Origin: RGIG250 sp964540025
GTDB lineage: Bacteria; Bacillota; Negativicutes; Selenomonadales; Selenomonadaceae
Reading direction: 5' to 3'
Assembly: GCA_964540025.1 (NCBI GenBank)
Contig: CAZIKQ010000001.1
Location: 62,001 to 126,000 of the forward strand
Length of the DNA stretch: 64,000 bases
A program made the translations under genes and the position numbers. This document shows, in pieces, positions 24,963-32,591 of the stretch; the first letter of the stretch is position 1; the number at the start of each line of letters is the position of its first letter. The notes beneath the pieces were generated by a model. The model was not told where the DNA came from and did no database searches. It saw only the letters and a list, made by a program, of their open reading frames with translations.

Positions 24963-26126
24963 CTAGACCTCCTCAGCGTTAAAAGCCTCCGCTTCACCGA
25001 TTTCCACAAAGCTCATGGAGTCGTCTGCCCCATCGTCGCCGATTTGGGATTCGCTCTTGATATCGATCTTCCAGCCGGTGAGCTTTGCCGCCAGCCGGGC
25101 GTTCTGTCCTTCCTTGCCGATGGCCAGGGAAAGGTGTTCATCAGGCACGATCACCCGGGAAATCTTTTCTTCTTCATTGACGGCCACCGACAGGACCTGC
25201 GCCGGGCTGAGGGCGTTGGCAATGTATTTTGCCGGGTCAGCGCTCCACTTCACAATATCGATTTTCTCGTTCCGCAGCTCGTTGACGATGGCCTGTACCC
25301 GCATTCCCTTCAGGCCGACGCAGGAGCCTACCGGATCTACATCTTCATCGTTTGAATGAACGGCGATCTTGGAACGCATACCCGGCTCCCTGGCTACCGA
25401 TTTAATCTCTACCGTACCGTCGGCAATCTCCGGCACTTCATTTTCAAAAAGCCGCTTCAAAAGTCCCGGGTGGGTTCGGGATACCACGATCTGCGGTCCC
25501 TTATTGGTTTTCTTGACCTCAATGATGAAAGCCTTGATGGTCTCCCCTACCCGGTAGGTTTCCCCGGCGACCTGTTCGGAGAGGGCCATCATGGCCGCGG
25601 TTTTACCGAGGTTGATGTAGACATGCTGCTTGTCTACCCGCTCGATCATACCGGTAACGATATCGCTCTCCTGACTGGAAAACTCATCATAAATTATCCC
25701 CCGCTCCGCTTCGCGGATTTTTTGGACCACCATCTGCTTGGCATTCTGAGCGGCGATACGGCCGAAATTCGCCGGGGTGACATCGATCTCCAAAATGTCT
25801 CCCACCTGATAATCCGGGTTGATTGCCTGCGCCTCACCCAGGGAGATCTCCCGGACTTCATCAGCGACTTCCTCAACGATGTTTTTCCTGGCGTAAATGT
25901 GGAAGCTGCCGGTTTCCCGATTCAGCTCTACCCGAACGTCCGCATTGGTGCCGGTATCGCGATGGTAGGCATTTACCAGGGCTTCCTCAATGGCTTCATA
26001 CAGCACCTCCGGCTCGATCCCCTTGCCGGTGCAGAGCATATTCAGCGCATTGATAAATTCCCTGGCCCGCTCTTCTTCCTTCTGTTTCGGCTTGGCCCGG
26101 CCCTTTCCTCTGCTACTTTTTATCAA
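24963..26126 (-). CDS. nusA: Transcription termination/antitermination factor NusA
   Basis: A 387-residue NusA. The N-terminal RNA-polymerase-binding domain is followed by an S1 domain (EAERGIIYDEFSSQESDIVTG onward) and two KH domains with VGLKGMRVQAIVNELRNEKID and LAIGKEGQNARLAAKLTGWKI. This is the short Firmicutes form without the C-terminal acidic repeats of E. coli. The likely start is TTG at 26126 with GGGAGGAAAAAGTC in front. The N-terminal stretch is Lys/Arg-rich. It follows rimP. Confidence 0.97.
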   Translation of the reverse strand: MIKSSRGKGRAKPKQKEEERAREFINALNMLCTGKGIEPEVLYEAIEEALVNAYHRDTGTNADVRVELNRETGSFHIYARKNIVEEVADEVREISLGEAQAINPDYQVGDILEIDVTPANFGRIAAQNAKQMVVQKIREAERGIIYDEFSSQESDIVTGMIERVDKQHVYINLGKTAAMMALSEQVAGETYRVGETIKAFIIEVKKTNKGPQIVVSRTHPGLLKRLFENEVPEIADGTVEIKSVAREPGMRSKIAVHSNDEDVDPVGSCVGLKGMRVQAIVNELRNEKIDIVKWSADPAKYIANALSPAQVLSVAVNEEEKISRVIVPDEHLSLAIGKEGQNARLAAKLTGWKIDIKSESQIGDDGADDSMSFVEIGEAEAFNAEEV

Positions 26127-26171
26127 GACTTTTTCCTCCCGCTTATATTAAAACTCCTAATATCCGTTGAC

Positions 26172-26657
26172 TTAAATTTCTATATAAAGGCGTACCCGGG
26201 CGATCTTGCCGCGCTGAATCTCCCGAAAGCTTTCCGGGCTTTCCCCTTCCAGCCGCAGGCAGCTTTTGTCTTCACTGAGGCCAACCAGCTTGCCCACGAT
26301 GGTTTTCTTCCCGTCAACAGGCTCGTAAAGGGAAACCTCCACCGCTTTGCCAGCCTCCCGGACAAAATCCCGATCCTTTCTCAGGACCCGATCGAGGCCG
26401 GGGGAAGAAACCTCCAAAACGTAGGCTCCGGGAATAAAATCTTCCCGGTCCAGCTCCTCCTCGAGCCTTTCGCTGAGGGTCTGGCAGTCGCCGATCCCAA
26501 TGCCGGACGCCTTATCGATGAACACTCTCAGATACTGTTCATGCTCCTTCACAAATTCCACGTCGACCACTTCAAGCTCGCTGCCGGCCGTCAGCTGCCG
26601 GACGATCTCTTCCACCCGGTCCTCCACGGTGGAGCTTACGCTTTTTCCTTTTGCCAC
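26172..26657 (-). CDS. rimP: Ribosome maturation factor RimP
   Basis: A 161-residue RimP needed for 30S maturation. Motifs are VEEIVRQLTAGSELEVVDVEF, YLRVFIDKASGIGIGDCQTLS and the strongly conserved YVLEVSSPGLDRVLRKDRDF. I placed the start at GTG 26657 because AAGGGG lies 8 nt upstream; a TTG at 26684 would add nine residues but has no ribosome site. It is the first gene of the long rimP-ribF operon. Confidence 0.93.
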   Translation of the reverse strand: MAKGKSVSSTVEDRVEEIVRQLTAGSELEVVDVEFVKEHEQYLRVFIDKASGIGIGDCQTLSERLEEELDREDFIPGAYVLEVSSPGLDRVLRKDRDFVREAGKAVEVSLYEPVDGKKTIVGKLVGLSEDKSCLRLEGESPESFREIQRGKIARVRLYIEI

Positions 26658-26717
26658 GCCCTTGTCCCCTTCGTAAAATTTCAAATAAGTAATGACGCCA
26701 AGTGGTAATCAATAAAT

Positions 26718-26743
26718 GAAGAGTGGGCGTCCACCCACTCTTC
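26718..26743. other. Hairpin in the rimP leader
   Basis: A perfect 10-bp stem (GAAGAGTGGG/CCCACTCTTC) with loop CGTCCA lies between the promoter and the rimP start. The following sequence, ATTTATTG on the minus strand, is only weakly T-rich. It could be a leader structure or a poor terminator. Confidence 0.6.
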
Positions 26744-26770
26744 AATCATAATACATTAACTTATGATCGG

Positions 26771-26799
26771 AGTATATCACCTTTTGGGCAGGATGTAAA
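26771..26799 (-). promoter_or_regulatory. Promoter of the rimP-ribF operon
   Basis: TTTACA (26799-26794), 17 bp and TATACT (26776-26771) on the minus strand, downstream of the ilvN terminator. Confidence 0.75.
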
Positions 26800-26809
26800 C
26801 ATTTATCGC

Positions 26810-26845
26810 AAAAAAAAGATGTGCCGCTGCTGTCAGCAACACATC
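26810..26845 (-). terminator. Terminator after ilvN
   Basis: On the minus strand GATGTGTTGCTG and CAGCGGCACATC pair around a 4-nt loop and run into eight T residues, just beyond ilvN. Confidence 0.85.
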
Positions 26846-26855
26846 CTGATGATAT

Positions 26856-27356
26856 CTACATACGTTTTACCGGCACCGGGCCCCGGGAGAGAGCAATCGC
26901 GCCGGTGCGGGCGATCTCGATAATCTCGTACTCGGAGAGCACCTCGCAAAGGGCATCGATTTTGCTTTCTTCACCGGTCAGCTCAATGACCACATTTTCC
27001 GGGCTCACGTCAATGATCTTTGCCCGGAAAATATTTACCACGTTGATGATATCCGCCCGGTCTTCCTTCGTGGCGTGAACCTTGATAAGCACCAGCTCGC
27101 GGCTGATGGAATCGGCCTCGCTGAGGTTGACGATCTTTATCACGTCGATGAGCTTTCCCAGCTGGGTCACTACCTGATTCAGCTCGTGATCGCTATCGAC
27201 GGACACTACGATATTTATTCTGGTAACATCCGCCTCCTCGGTATAGCCGGCTGAGATACTCTCAATATTGAAGGCCCGGCGGCTGATCAGTCCGGATACG
27301 TGGGTGAGAACCCCCGGCTTGTTGTCTACAAGGACAGCGAGAAGATATTTTTTCAC
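26856..27356 (-). CDS. ilvN: Acetolactate synthase small (regulatory) subunit
   Basis: A 166-residue regulatory subunit that binds valine and activates the catalytic subunit. The N-terminal ACT domain is clear: LLAVLVDNKPGVLTHVSGLI, RRAFNIESISAG and RINIVVS. The C-terminal domain continues with VHATKEDRADIINVVNIFRA. The start is GTG 27356, overlapping the ilvB stop as GTGA, with GGAGGTAATGACAA upstream. Gene order ilvB-ilvN supports coupled production of the holoenzyme. Confidence 0.96.
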   Translation of the reverse strand: MKKYLLAVLVDNKPGVLTHVSGLISRRAFNIESISAGYTEEADVTRINIVVSVDSDHELNQVVTQLGKLIDVIKIVNLSEADSISRELVLIKVHATKEDRADIINVVNIFRAKIIDVSPENVVIELTGEESKIDALCEVLSEYEIIEIARTGAIALSRGPVPVKRM

Positions 27357-29044
27357 TTGTCATTACCTCCCAGCATCATATTATCCAGCGGCTCTCCCGG
27401 CGCAACCATCGGCAGAACATCGTCGTCTTCGGGAATCATCACGTCTACCAGAGCCGGTCCCTGGTAATCAAATGCCTCCTGCAACACTGATTGCAGCTCC
27501 TCCGGTTCACTGACCCGATAGCCCTTGACCCCCATCGCCTCCGCCAGCTTCACCAGGTCGGTCTTTCCCTTCAGGATCGTGTTGGAGTAGCGCTCGCCAT
27601 AGAAAGCCCGCTGCCACTGAGTAACCATGCCCAGCACGTGATTGTGCAGGACGACCGCCTTTACCCGGATATCGTTGTCCGCCGCGGTGGCAAACTCCTG
27701 GCAGTTCATCATGATGCTGCCGTCTCCGGTGATGAGGACCACCTGCTTGTCCGGATTCGCCAGCTTGGCGCCGACAGCCGCCGGCAGTCCGTACCCCATC
27801 GTTCCCTGACCGCCGGAGGTAATGAACCGCCGCGGCTCTCTGGCGTTGTAAAACTGGGCCGCCCACATCTGATGCTGGCCCACATCCGTGACTACGATAT
27901 CATCCTTGCCCAGCATAGCGCTGATGGCTTCCACCACCTGGGGCCCGGCGATGATATTCTCTCTCTTTACATAGGAAAAGGGCTTATCATGACTCAGAGC
28001 CTTCACATAATCCAGCCAATTTCCGCAGGCCTTCGCAAAGTCAAAGTCTGACCCCTCCAGCCTGTCGGCAAACCGGGGCAAAGTCCAGCCCAAGTCGCCC
28101 TTTACCTGATAATCCACCGGCACATTCTTCCCGATTTCCGCCGGATCCACCTCAAAGTGAGCGATTTTCGCATTGGGGGCAAAAACCTCCAGCTTGCCGG
28201 TGACCCGATCGTCAAAGCGGACGCCGATACCCAGAACGAGATCCGCCTCCGTCATGGCAATGTTGGCCGCATAGGAACCGTGCATTCCCACCATCCCCAA
28301 AAAATGACCGTCGTCTCCGGCTATGCAGCCCAGTCCCATCAGGGAGCTTACCACCGGCATTCCGGTGCGGGCCACAATGCGGCGGATCTCCCTTGAGGTG
28401 CCGGAGAGAGTGACGCCGCCGCCAATAAAGAGCAAGGGCTTCTCTGCCTGTTCCAGGGCCCTGACGACCTGCTGAACCTCGGTTTCTTCGCCGGGATTCT
28501 CCCCCCGGTAACCCTTGAGATTTACCGTTTCCGGATAGCTGTAATCAAATTTTGCCGCAAATACATCCTTGGCCACATCGATGACCACCGGGCCGGGGCG
28601 GCCGGTTCTGGCTATATAGAAAGCCTCTTTCAGGACCCGCGGCAGATCCTCCGCCCGCTTCACCAGATAATTGTGCTTGGTGATGGGCGTGGTAATGCCA
28701 ACGATGTCCGCCTCCTGAAAGGAATCCTTGCCGATGTAAGGATTGCCCACCTGCCCAGTAATGCAGACCAGGGGAATTGAATCGATATAGGCAGTGGCGA
28801 TACCGGTAACAAGGTTAGTGGCCCCGGGGCCGGAGGTGGCAAACGCCACTCCTACCTTCCCGGTAGATCGGGCATAGCCGTCGGCGGCGTGAACCGCCCC
28901 CTGCTCATGACGGGTCAGAATATGAGGAAAATCCATCTGATAGACAGCATCATACAATGTGAGGACGGCACCACCGGGATAGCCAAATACCACCTTGACT
29001 CCTTCTTTTCTGAGGCTGGTAATGATCGCCTCTGCACCATTCAT
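27353..29044 (-). CDS. ilvB: Acetolactate synthase large (catalytic) subunit
   Basis: A 563-residue TPP-, FAD- and Mg2+-dependent enzyme that starts branched-chain amino-acid synthesis. Key elements are VVFGYPGGAVLTLYDA, the TPP glutamate in LTRHEQGAVHAADGYARSTG, VGIGVRFDDRVTGK and the C-terminal TPP motif LITGDGSIMMNCQEFATA. I take ATG 29044 (MNGAEAIIT) as the start; the longer frame extends through the upstream hairpin and has no ribosome site. No other ilv or leu genes are in the window. Confidence 0.96.
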   Translation of the reverse strand: MNGAEAIITSLRKEGVKVVFGYPGGAVLTLYDAVYQMDFPHILTRHEQGAVHAADGYARSTGKVGVAFATSGPGATNLVTGIATAYIDSIPLVCITGQVGNPYIGKDSFQEADIVGITTPITKHNYLVKRAEDLPRVLKEAFYIARTGRPGPVVIDVAKDVFAAKFDYSYPETVNLKGYRGENPGEETEVQQVVRALEQAEKPLLFIGGGVTLSGTSREIRRIVARTGMPVVSSLMGLGCIAGDDGHFLGMVGMHGSYAANIAMTEADLVLGIGVRFDDRVTGKLEVFAPNAKIAHFEVDPAEIGKNVPVDYQVKGDLGWTLPRFADRLEGSDFDFAKACGNWLDYVKALSHDKPFSYVKRENIIAGPQVVEAISAMLGKDDIVVTDVGQHQMWAAQFYNAREPRRFITSGGQGTMGYGLPAAVGAKLANPDKQVVLITGDGSIMMNCQEFATAADNDIRVKAVVLHNHVLGMVTQWQRAFYGERYSNTILKGKTDLVKLAEAMGVKGYRVSEPEELQSVLQEAFDYQGPALVDVMIPEDDDVLPMVAPGEPLDNMMLGGNDK

Positions 29045-29071
29045 CAACAAAATAATCCCTCTTTCCGGAGT

Positions 29072-29105
29072 AAAAAAATAAATCGGCCGGTAAAACCACC
29101 GGCCG
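29072..29105 (-). terminator. Hairpin with T-run between the metal-binding lipoprotein gene and ilvB
   Basis: An 8-bp stem (CGGCCGGT/ACCGGCCG) with a 6-nt loop precedes ATTTATTTTTTT on the minus strand. It may terminate the upstream gene or act as an attenuator for ilvB, which starts 28 nt later. The two readings cannot be separated by eye. Confidence 0.75.
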
Positions 29106-29143
29106 AAGCTGACTAGGTTTACAGCGTTACATTCTATCACAGA

Positions 29144-30154
29144 TCATTTCAAAACGCTATAGAGAGTATCAATATTCTTTTTCATGGTCTCCAGATAGGA
29201 ATTTTCCGCCTCCGGCCCGGCTTCACCAGTAACGCAGGGGTCAAGGACAACGATCTTCGCACCCGTTTCTCTGGCAATAGTCTCGGCCGCTCCCGCCGGA
29301 TACTGTGGCTCCACGCAGAGGACTTTCACCGGCAGCGCTTTTACCGAAGCGATAGTTTCTTCCAATTCCTTCGGCGTCGGTTCTGCCCCGGGCTCCCGCT
29401 GAATCGTCCGGACGATATTCAGCTTCTGCTCCTGGGCAAAGTACGGGAACGCCTCATGAAAGTTAACGATATCCCGGCTCTTCAGCTCCTTCAATTTGTC
29501 ACCGGCGTACTGCTGAAGCTCCGCCAGCTTACCGTCATATTTCCGGGCATTTCTTCCGTACGCGCCGGCGTTGGCCGGGTCAAGGGCCGCCAGACTTCTG
29601 GCGATCCCCGCCACCTCCTCCCGGGCGGAGGCGATCCGCAGCCAGACGTGGGGATTTATTTCCGCGCCCTCTCTGATCAGGGGGATCCCGGCGGAAGCGG
29701 TGACCACTGCCAGGCGTTTATTCGTTTCCACGGCCTTGGCCAGAAAGCTCTCCATGCCGCCGCCATTGGCGATAAAAACATCCGCCCAGGCAAGCTTCTT
29801 CATGTCCTCAGCCGTGAGGCTGTAATCGTGGAGACAGCCGGTCTGAGGAGCGGTAAGGTTTGTGACGGTCACATCCGGCACTCCTTTGACCACATTCAGC
29901 GTCATGACGTACATAGGAAAGAATGAGGTCAGAATCCGGAGCTTCTCCCCGTCCCTTCTGGCTATGGCCTGCAATGCCTTTTGCTGTTTTACGGCATCCT
30001 CCCTGCTGACTTGAGTGACAGCTTCCGGCTGGCGGTCTTGTCCCGGCTCATGCGCATGATCCGGCTTCGGCCCGCTGCCGCAGCCGGTCACAAGCAGGAC
30101 TGCCGTGATAACCATCCCCAGGAGGCTAAATAATCTTTTTTTCAACCCAAACAT
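29144..30154 (-). CDS. Metal ABC transporter substrate-binding lipoprotein (ZnuA/TroA-like)
   Basis: A protein of about 336 residues with a lipoprotein signal (AVLLVTGCGSG) and a short His-containing segment (PDHAHEPGQD). It belongs to the cluster A-I metal-binding family: ILTSFFPMYVMTLNVVKG, LHDYSLTAEDMKKLAWADV, INPHVWL, NFHEAFPYFAQEQ and VEPQYPAGAAETIARETGAKI. Zinc or manganese is the likely cargo. No ATPase or permease gene is adjacent, so it is an orphan component. The start is uncertain: a ribosome-like AAAGG touches ATG 30154 and could instead serve a TTG at 30145. Confidence 0.85.
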   Translation of the reverse strand: MFGLKKRLFSLLGMVITAVLLVTGCGSGPKPDHAHEPGQDRQPEAVTQVSREDAVKQQKALQAIARRDGEKLRILTSFFPMYVMTLNVVKGVPDVTVTNLTAPQTGCLHDYSLTAEDMKKLAWADVFIANGGGMESFLAKAVETNKRLAVVTASAGIPLIREGAEINPHVWLRIASAREEVAGIARSLAALDPANAGAYGRNARKYDGKLAELQQYAGDKLKELKSRDIVNFHEAFPYFAQEQKLNIVRTIQREPGAEPTPKELEETIASVKALPVKVLCVEPQYPAGAAETIARETGAKIVVLDPCVTGEAGPEAENSYLETMKKNIDTLYSVLK

Positions 30155-30177
30155 CCTTTCAACCAACTGCGCGTTTA

Positions 30178-30870
30178 TTACTGATTATATTTTTTCATGA
30201 CCGCCGTAAGGGCGGCAATTTTTCCGCCGATGTCGTCAGCCAGCGTTATGTCCGAAACCACCGCACAATGCTCTGCCCCCGCGGCGGCTACCGCGCCGAT
30301 ATTATGTTCCTTTATCCCGCCGATGGCCACGAAGGGCAGACCCGTTCCAGCGTACGTATCAGCGGCCAGCTCGATGTAGTCGAGACCGGTGACCGGCGCC
30401 GCCTGTTCCTTCGTCCGGGTGGGATAAACGGGCCCGGCGCCGATATAATCGATAACGCCCCTTCTATACAGCTCCACCGCTTCCTTCAGATCCGCCGGAT
30501 TATGGGTGGACAGGCCGATGACCAGATCCTTTCCCACCAGCTCCCGGACGGCGGCGGCCGGCAGGTCATCCTGTCCCACGTGAACCCCGTCGGCTCCGAT
30601 CAACAGGGCCAGGTCCACATAATCATCCACCAGGAGAGCCGCCCCGTACCCGGCGGTGAGCTGCCGGAGAAGCAGTCCCTCCTCATACATGGCTCGGAGG
30701 GATTTTTTCTTTTCCCGGTACTGGACAAATTTTACTCCCGCCGCCAACGCCTCCCGAACCAGGTTAATATTGCCCCGTCCTGCCGACTGGCCCTCATCGG
30801 TAATGGCGTATATGGGACTTTGTTCAAAGCAGGCCATCGCTTTTTCCCGACCTGAAATTTCTTTTTTCAT
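30178..30870 (-). CDS. thiE: Thiamine-phosphate synthase
   Basis: A 230-residue TIM-barrel enzyme joins HMP-PP and the thiazole phosphate to give thiamine phosphate. Visible motifs are VKFVQYREKKKS, LLVDDYVDLALLIGADGVHVGQDDLP, VIGLSTHNPADL, YIGAGPVYPTRTK and PFVAIGGIKEHNI. GAGGTGATATAG precedes the ATG and also contains the stop of the nif3-like gene, so the two are directly abutted. No other thiamine genes are near, and I saw no TPP riboswitch here. Confidence 0.95.
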   Translation of the reverse strand: MKKEISGREKAMACFEQSPIYAITDEGQSAGRGNINLVREALAAGVKFVQYREKKKSLRAMYEEGLLLRQLTAGYGAALLVDDYVDLALLIGADGVHVGQDDLPAAAVRELVGKDLVIGLSTHNPADLKEAVELYRRGVIDYIGAGPVYPTRTKEQAAPVTGLDYIELAADTYAGTGLPFVAIGGIKEHNIGAVAAAGAEHCAVVSDITLADDIGGKIAALTAVMKKYNQ

Positions 30871-31683
30871 CTATATCACCTCAAAAGGATCAGCGGAGCC
30901 CTGTTCCTCCCTGACCTCTATTTCATAGCCCCGCCGGGTCAGCTCCTTGCTTACCTGGCCGGCAATTACCCCGGCGATGAGCTGCTCCGTAAAAAAATGT
31001 CCCGCGTCGATAACCGGCAGCCCAAGCTCCTGGGCATGGCGGGCCTCGTGATACTTTACATCGCCGGTCACATATACGTTTGCCCCGACGAATGCCGCCT
31101 TGTCGATAAATTCGCCCCCGGCCCCGGAGCAGACGGCCACTCTTTTCACCAGTTTCTTTTCCCTCCCGAAGGGGCGCACCAGGCGGACATGATCTGCCCC
31201 CAGCTTATCCCGTACTGCTTTGGCAAATTCCCAAAGCTCCAGCGGGGCTTCTATTTCCCCCACCCGGCCCAGGCTGTCCCCCGTATCGGTGGTCATGAAT
31301 GGCTGCAGGGCCCGGAGTCCCAGCTTCTCCGCCAGAACATCGTTGACCCCGCCTTCGGTAATATCGAGATTTGTATGGGCGGCGATCACCGCGATATCCC
31401 GGGACAAAAGCTTTTGCAGCAGCCGCCCCAGAGGGAGATCCGTCCGCAGGTGCTTTTGTCCCCGAAATATTACCGGGTGATGGGCGATTATCAGGCCGCA
31501 GTCCCTTTCAATGGCCTCATCGGCCACCGATTCCAGCACGTCCAGACAAGTCATTATTTTGCTGACCCTTCGGGCGGGACTGCCCACCAGCAGGCCGGGG
31601 TTATCCCAATCCTCCGCCAGGCGCTTCGGGGCCCAGGCTTCCATTATGGCCATGACCTCCGCTACAGAACATTCCTTTTTCAT
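30871..31683 (-). CDS. NIF3-family protein, short form
   Basis: A 270-residue Nif3-like di-metal protein (often annotated GTP cyclohydrolase 1 type 2 homologue). Metal ligands are visible in LIIAHHPVIFRG, IAAHTNLDITEGGVND and VTGDVKYHEA. The CutA-like insertion of long YqfO proteins is absent; that domain occurs as a separate gene at 17745-18071. GGGAGAAATCGAT precedes ATG 31683, which overlaps the trmK stop as ATGA. The trmK-nif3 pairing is conserved in Firmicutes, but the function remains unclear. Confidence 0.93.
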   Translation of the reverse strand: MKKECSVAEVMAIMEAWAPKRLAEDWDNPGLLVGSPARRVSKIMTCLDVLESVADEAIERDCGLIIAHHPVIFRGQKHLRTDLPLGRLLQKLLSRDIAVIAAHTNLDITEGGVNDVLAEKLGLRALQPFMTTDTGDSLGRVGEIEAPLELWEFAKAVRDKLGADHVRLVRPFGREKKLVKRVAVCSGAGGEFIDKAAFVGANVYVTGDVKYHEARHAQELGLPVIDAGHFFTEQLIAGVIAGQVSKELTRRGYEIEVREEQGSADPFEVI

Positions 31684-32372
31684 ATCGATTTCTCCCATAC
31701 GGCCAGTTCCTGTTTCTGCCGGAGGTATTCCGGCGAGCCTCCGGCGTTCTTTCCCTGCTCCATACCGGCAACCGCCCGGCGGAGCCGGGCGATATTTTCT
31801 TCGGCGTACTTCATCCAGAGCGCTGGCATTTTCTCTTTCAGGTATACCCCCCTTATCAGCTGTTCCTCGGGGGGAGAATATCCGGATCCGCCTGCCTTTT
31901 CAAAAGCCAGCGCCACATATAAATGCCCGTTTTCTTCGGCCAGGGACTCATCCACGATCTGCCAGCCCTCCTTGCAGAGGCTCCGCCGCACTTCGATTAA
32001 ATCAGTCTGGGGCTGGAGAACGAGCCTTGGATTATTGACCAGTACCGCCCGGCCCTCAGCGAGGATATTCAGCATCAGCTTCCCGCCCATACCGGCGATG
32101 GTTATCAGCTCCGCTTCCCCCGGTGACAAGGAAGCCAGTCCGTCCCCCTGCCGGACTTCTATCAAATCCGAAAGGGTTTCGCCCAAAATGGCGCGGCGGG
32201 CAGCCTCACAGGGGCCGGTATTCTTGTCCGAGGCAATAACTTTTTTGCAGATCCCTCTCTTTACCAGCTCGATGGCCAGTCTGGCGTGATCCGTGCCGAT
32301 ATCCGCCCCCTGCTCATAGCTCCCTGTTCCGGCCAATTGGGCTACTGCCTCTAAACGGGGCCCTAAATTCAT
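31680..32372 (-). CDS. trmK: tRNA (adenine(22)-N1)-methyltransferase
   Basis: A 230-residue class I SAM methyltransferase of the TrmK family, which makes m1A22 in tRNA. The sequence shows GADIGTDHARLAIELVKRG (SAM motif I), VIASDKNTGPCEAARR, ITIAGMGGKLM and LVLQPQTDLIEVR. The C-terminal part is a helical hairpin. GAGGTAGCAGA is its ribosome site. It is downstream of rpoD after a strong terminator and is coupled to nif3. Confidence 0.94.
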   Translation of the reverse strand: MNLGPRLEAVAQLAGTGSYEQGADIGTDHARLAIELVKRGICKKVIASDKNTGPCEAARRAILGETLSDLIEVRQGDGLASLSPGEAELITIAGMGGKLMLNILAEGRAVLVNNPRLVLQPQTDLIEVRRSLCKEGWQIVDESLAEENGHLYVALAFEKAGGSGYSPPEEQLIRGVYLKEKMPALWMKYAEENIARLRRAVAGMEQGKNAGGSPEYLRQKQELAVWEKSI

Positions 32373-32534
32373 TCTGCTACCTCACTTTATAGTGCCATCG
32401 TTCAGGAAAATGCCAAAATCATTTTCCTCTCTGCGTTCAGCGGCGATACAGATATCCTTTCCACCCTCTTAGCTGATGAAATAAATTAAAATGGGAGACA
32501 TCCTTTCGCCGTTATCGCATAAGCATGTTTCAAT

Positions 32535-32588
32535 ATATCAAAAAAAACAGGAAACGCCAACGGAATTTTTCAAATTCCGTTGGCGTCC
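32535..32588 (-). terminator. Terminator after rpoD
   Basis: A long perfect stem (ACGCCAACGGAATTT and its complement) with a small loop is followed on the minus strand by TTCCTGTTTTTTTTG, just after the rpoD stop codon. Confidence 0.9.
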
Positions 32589-32591
32589 TTT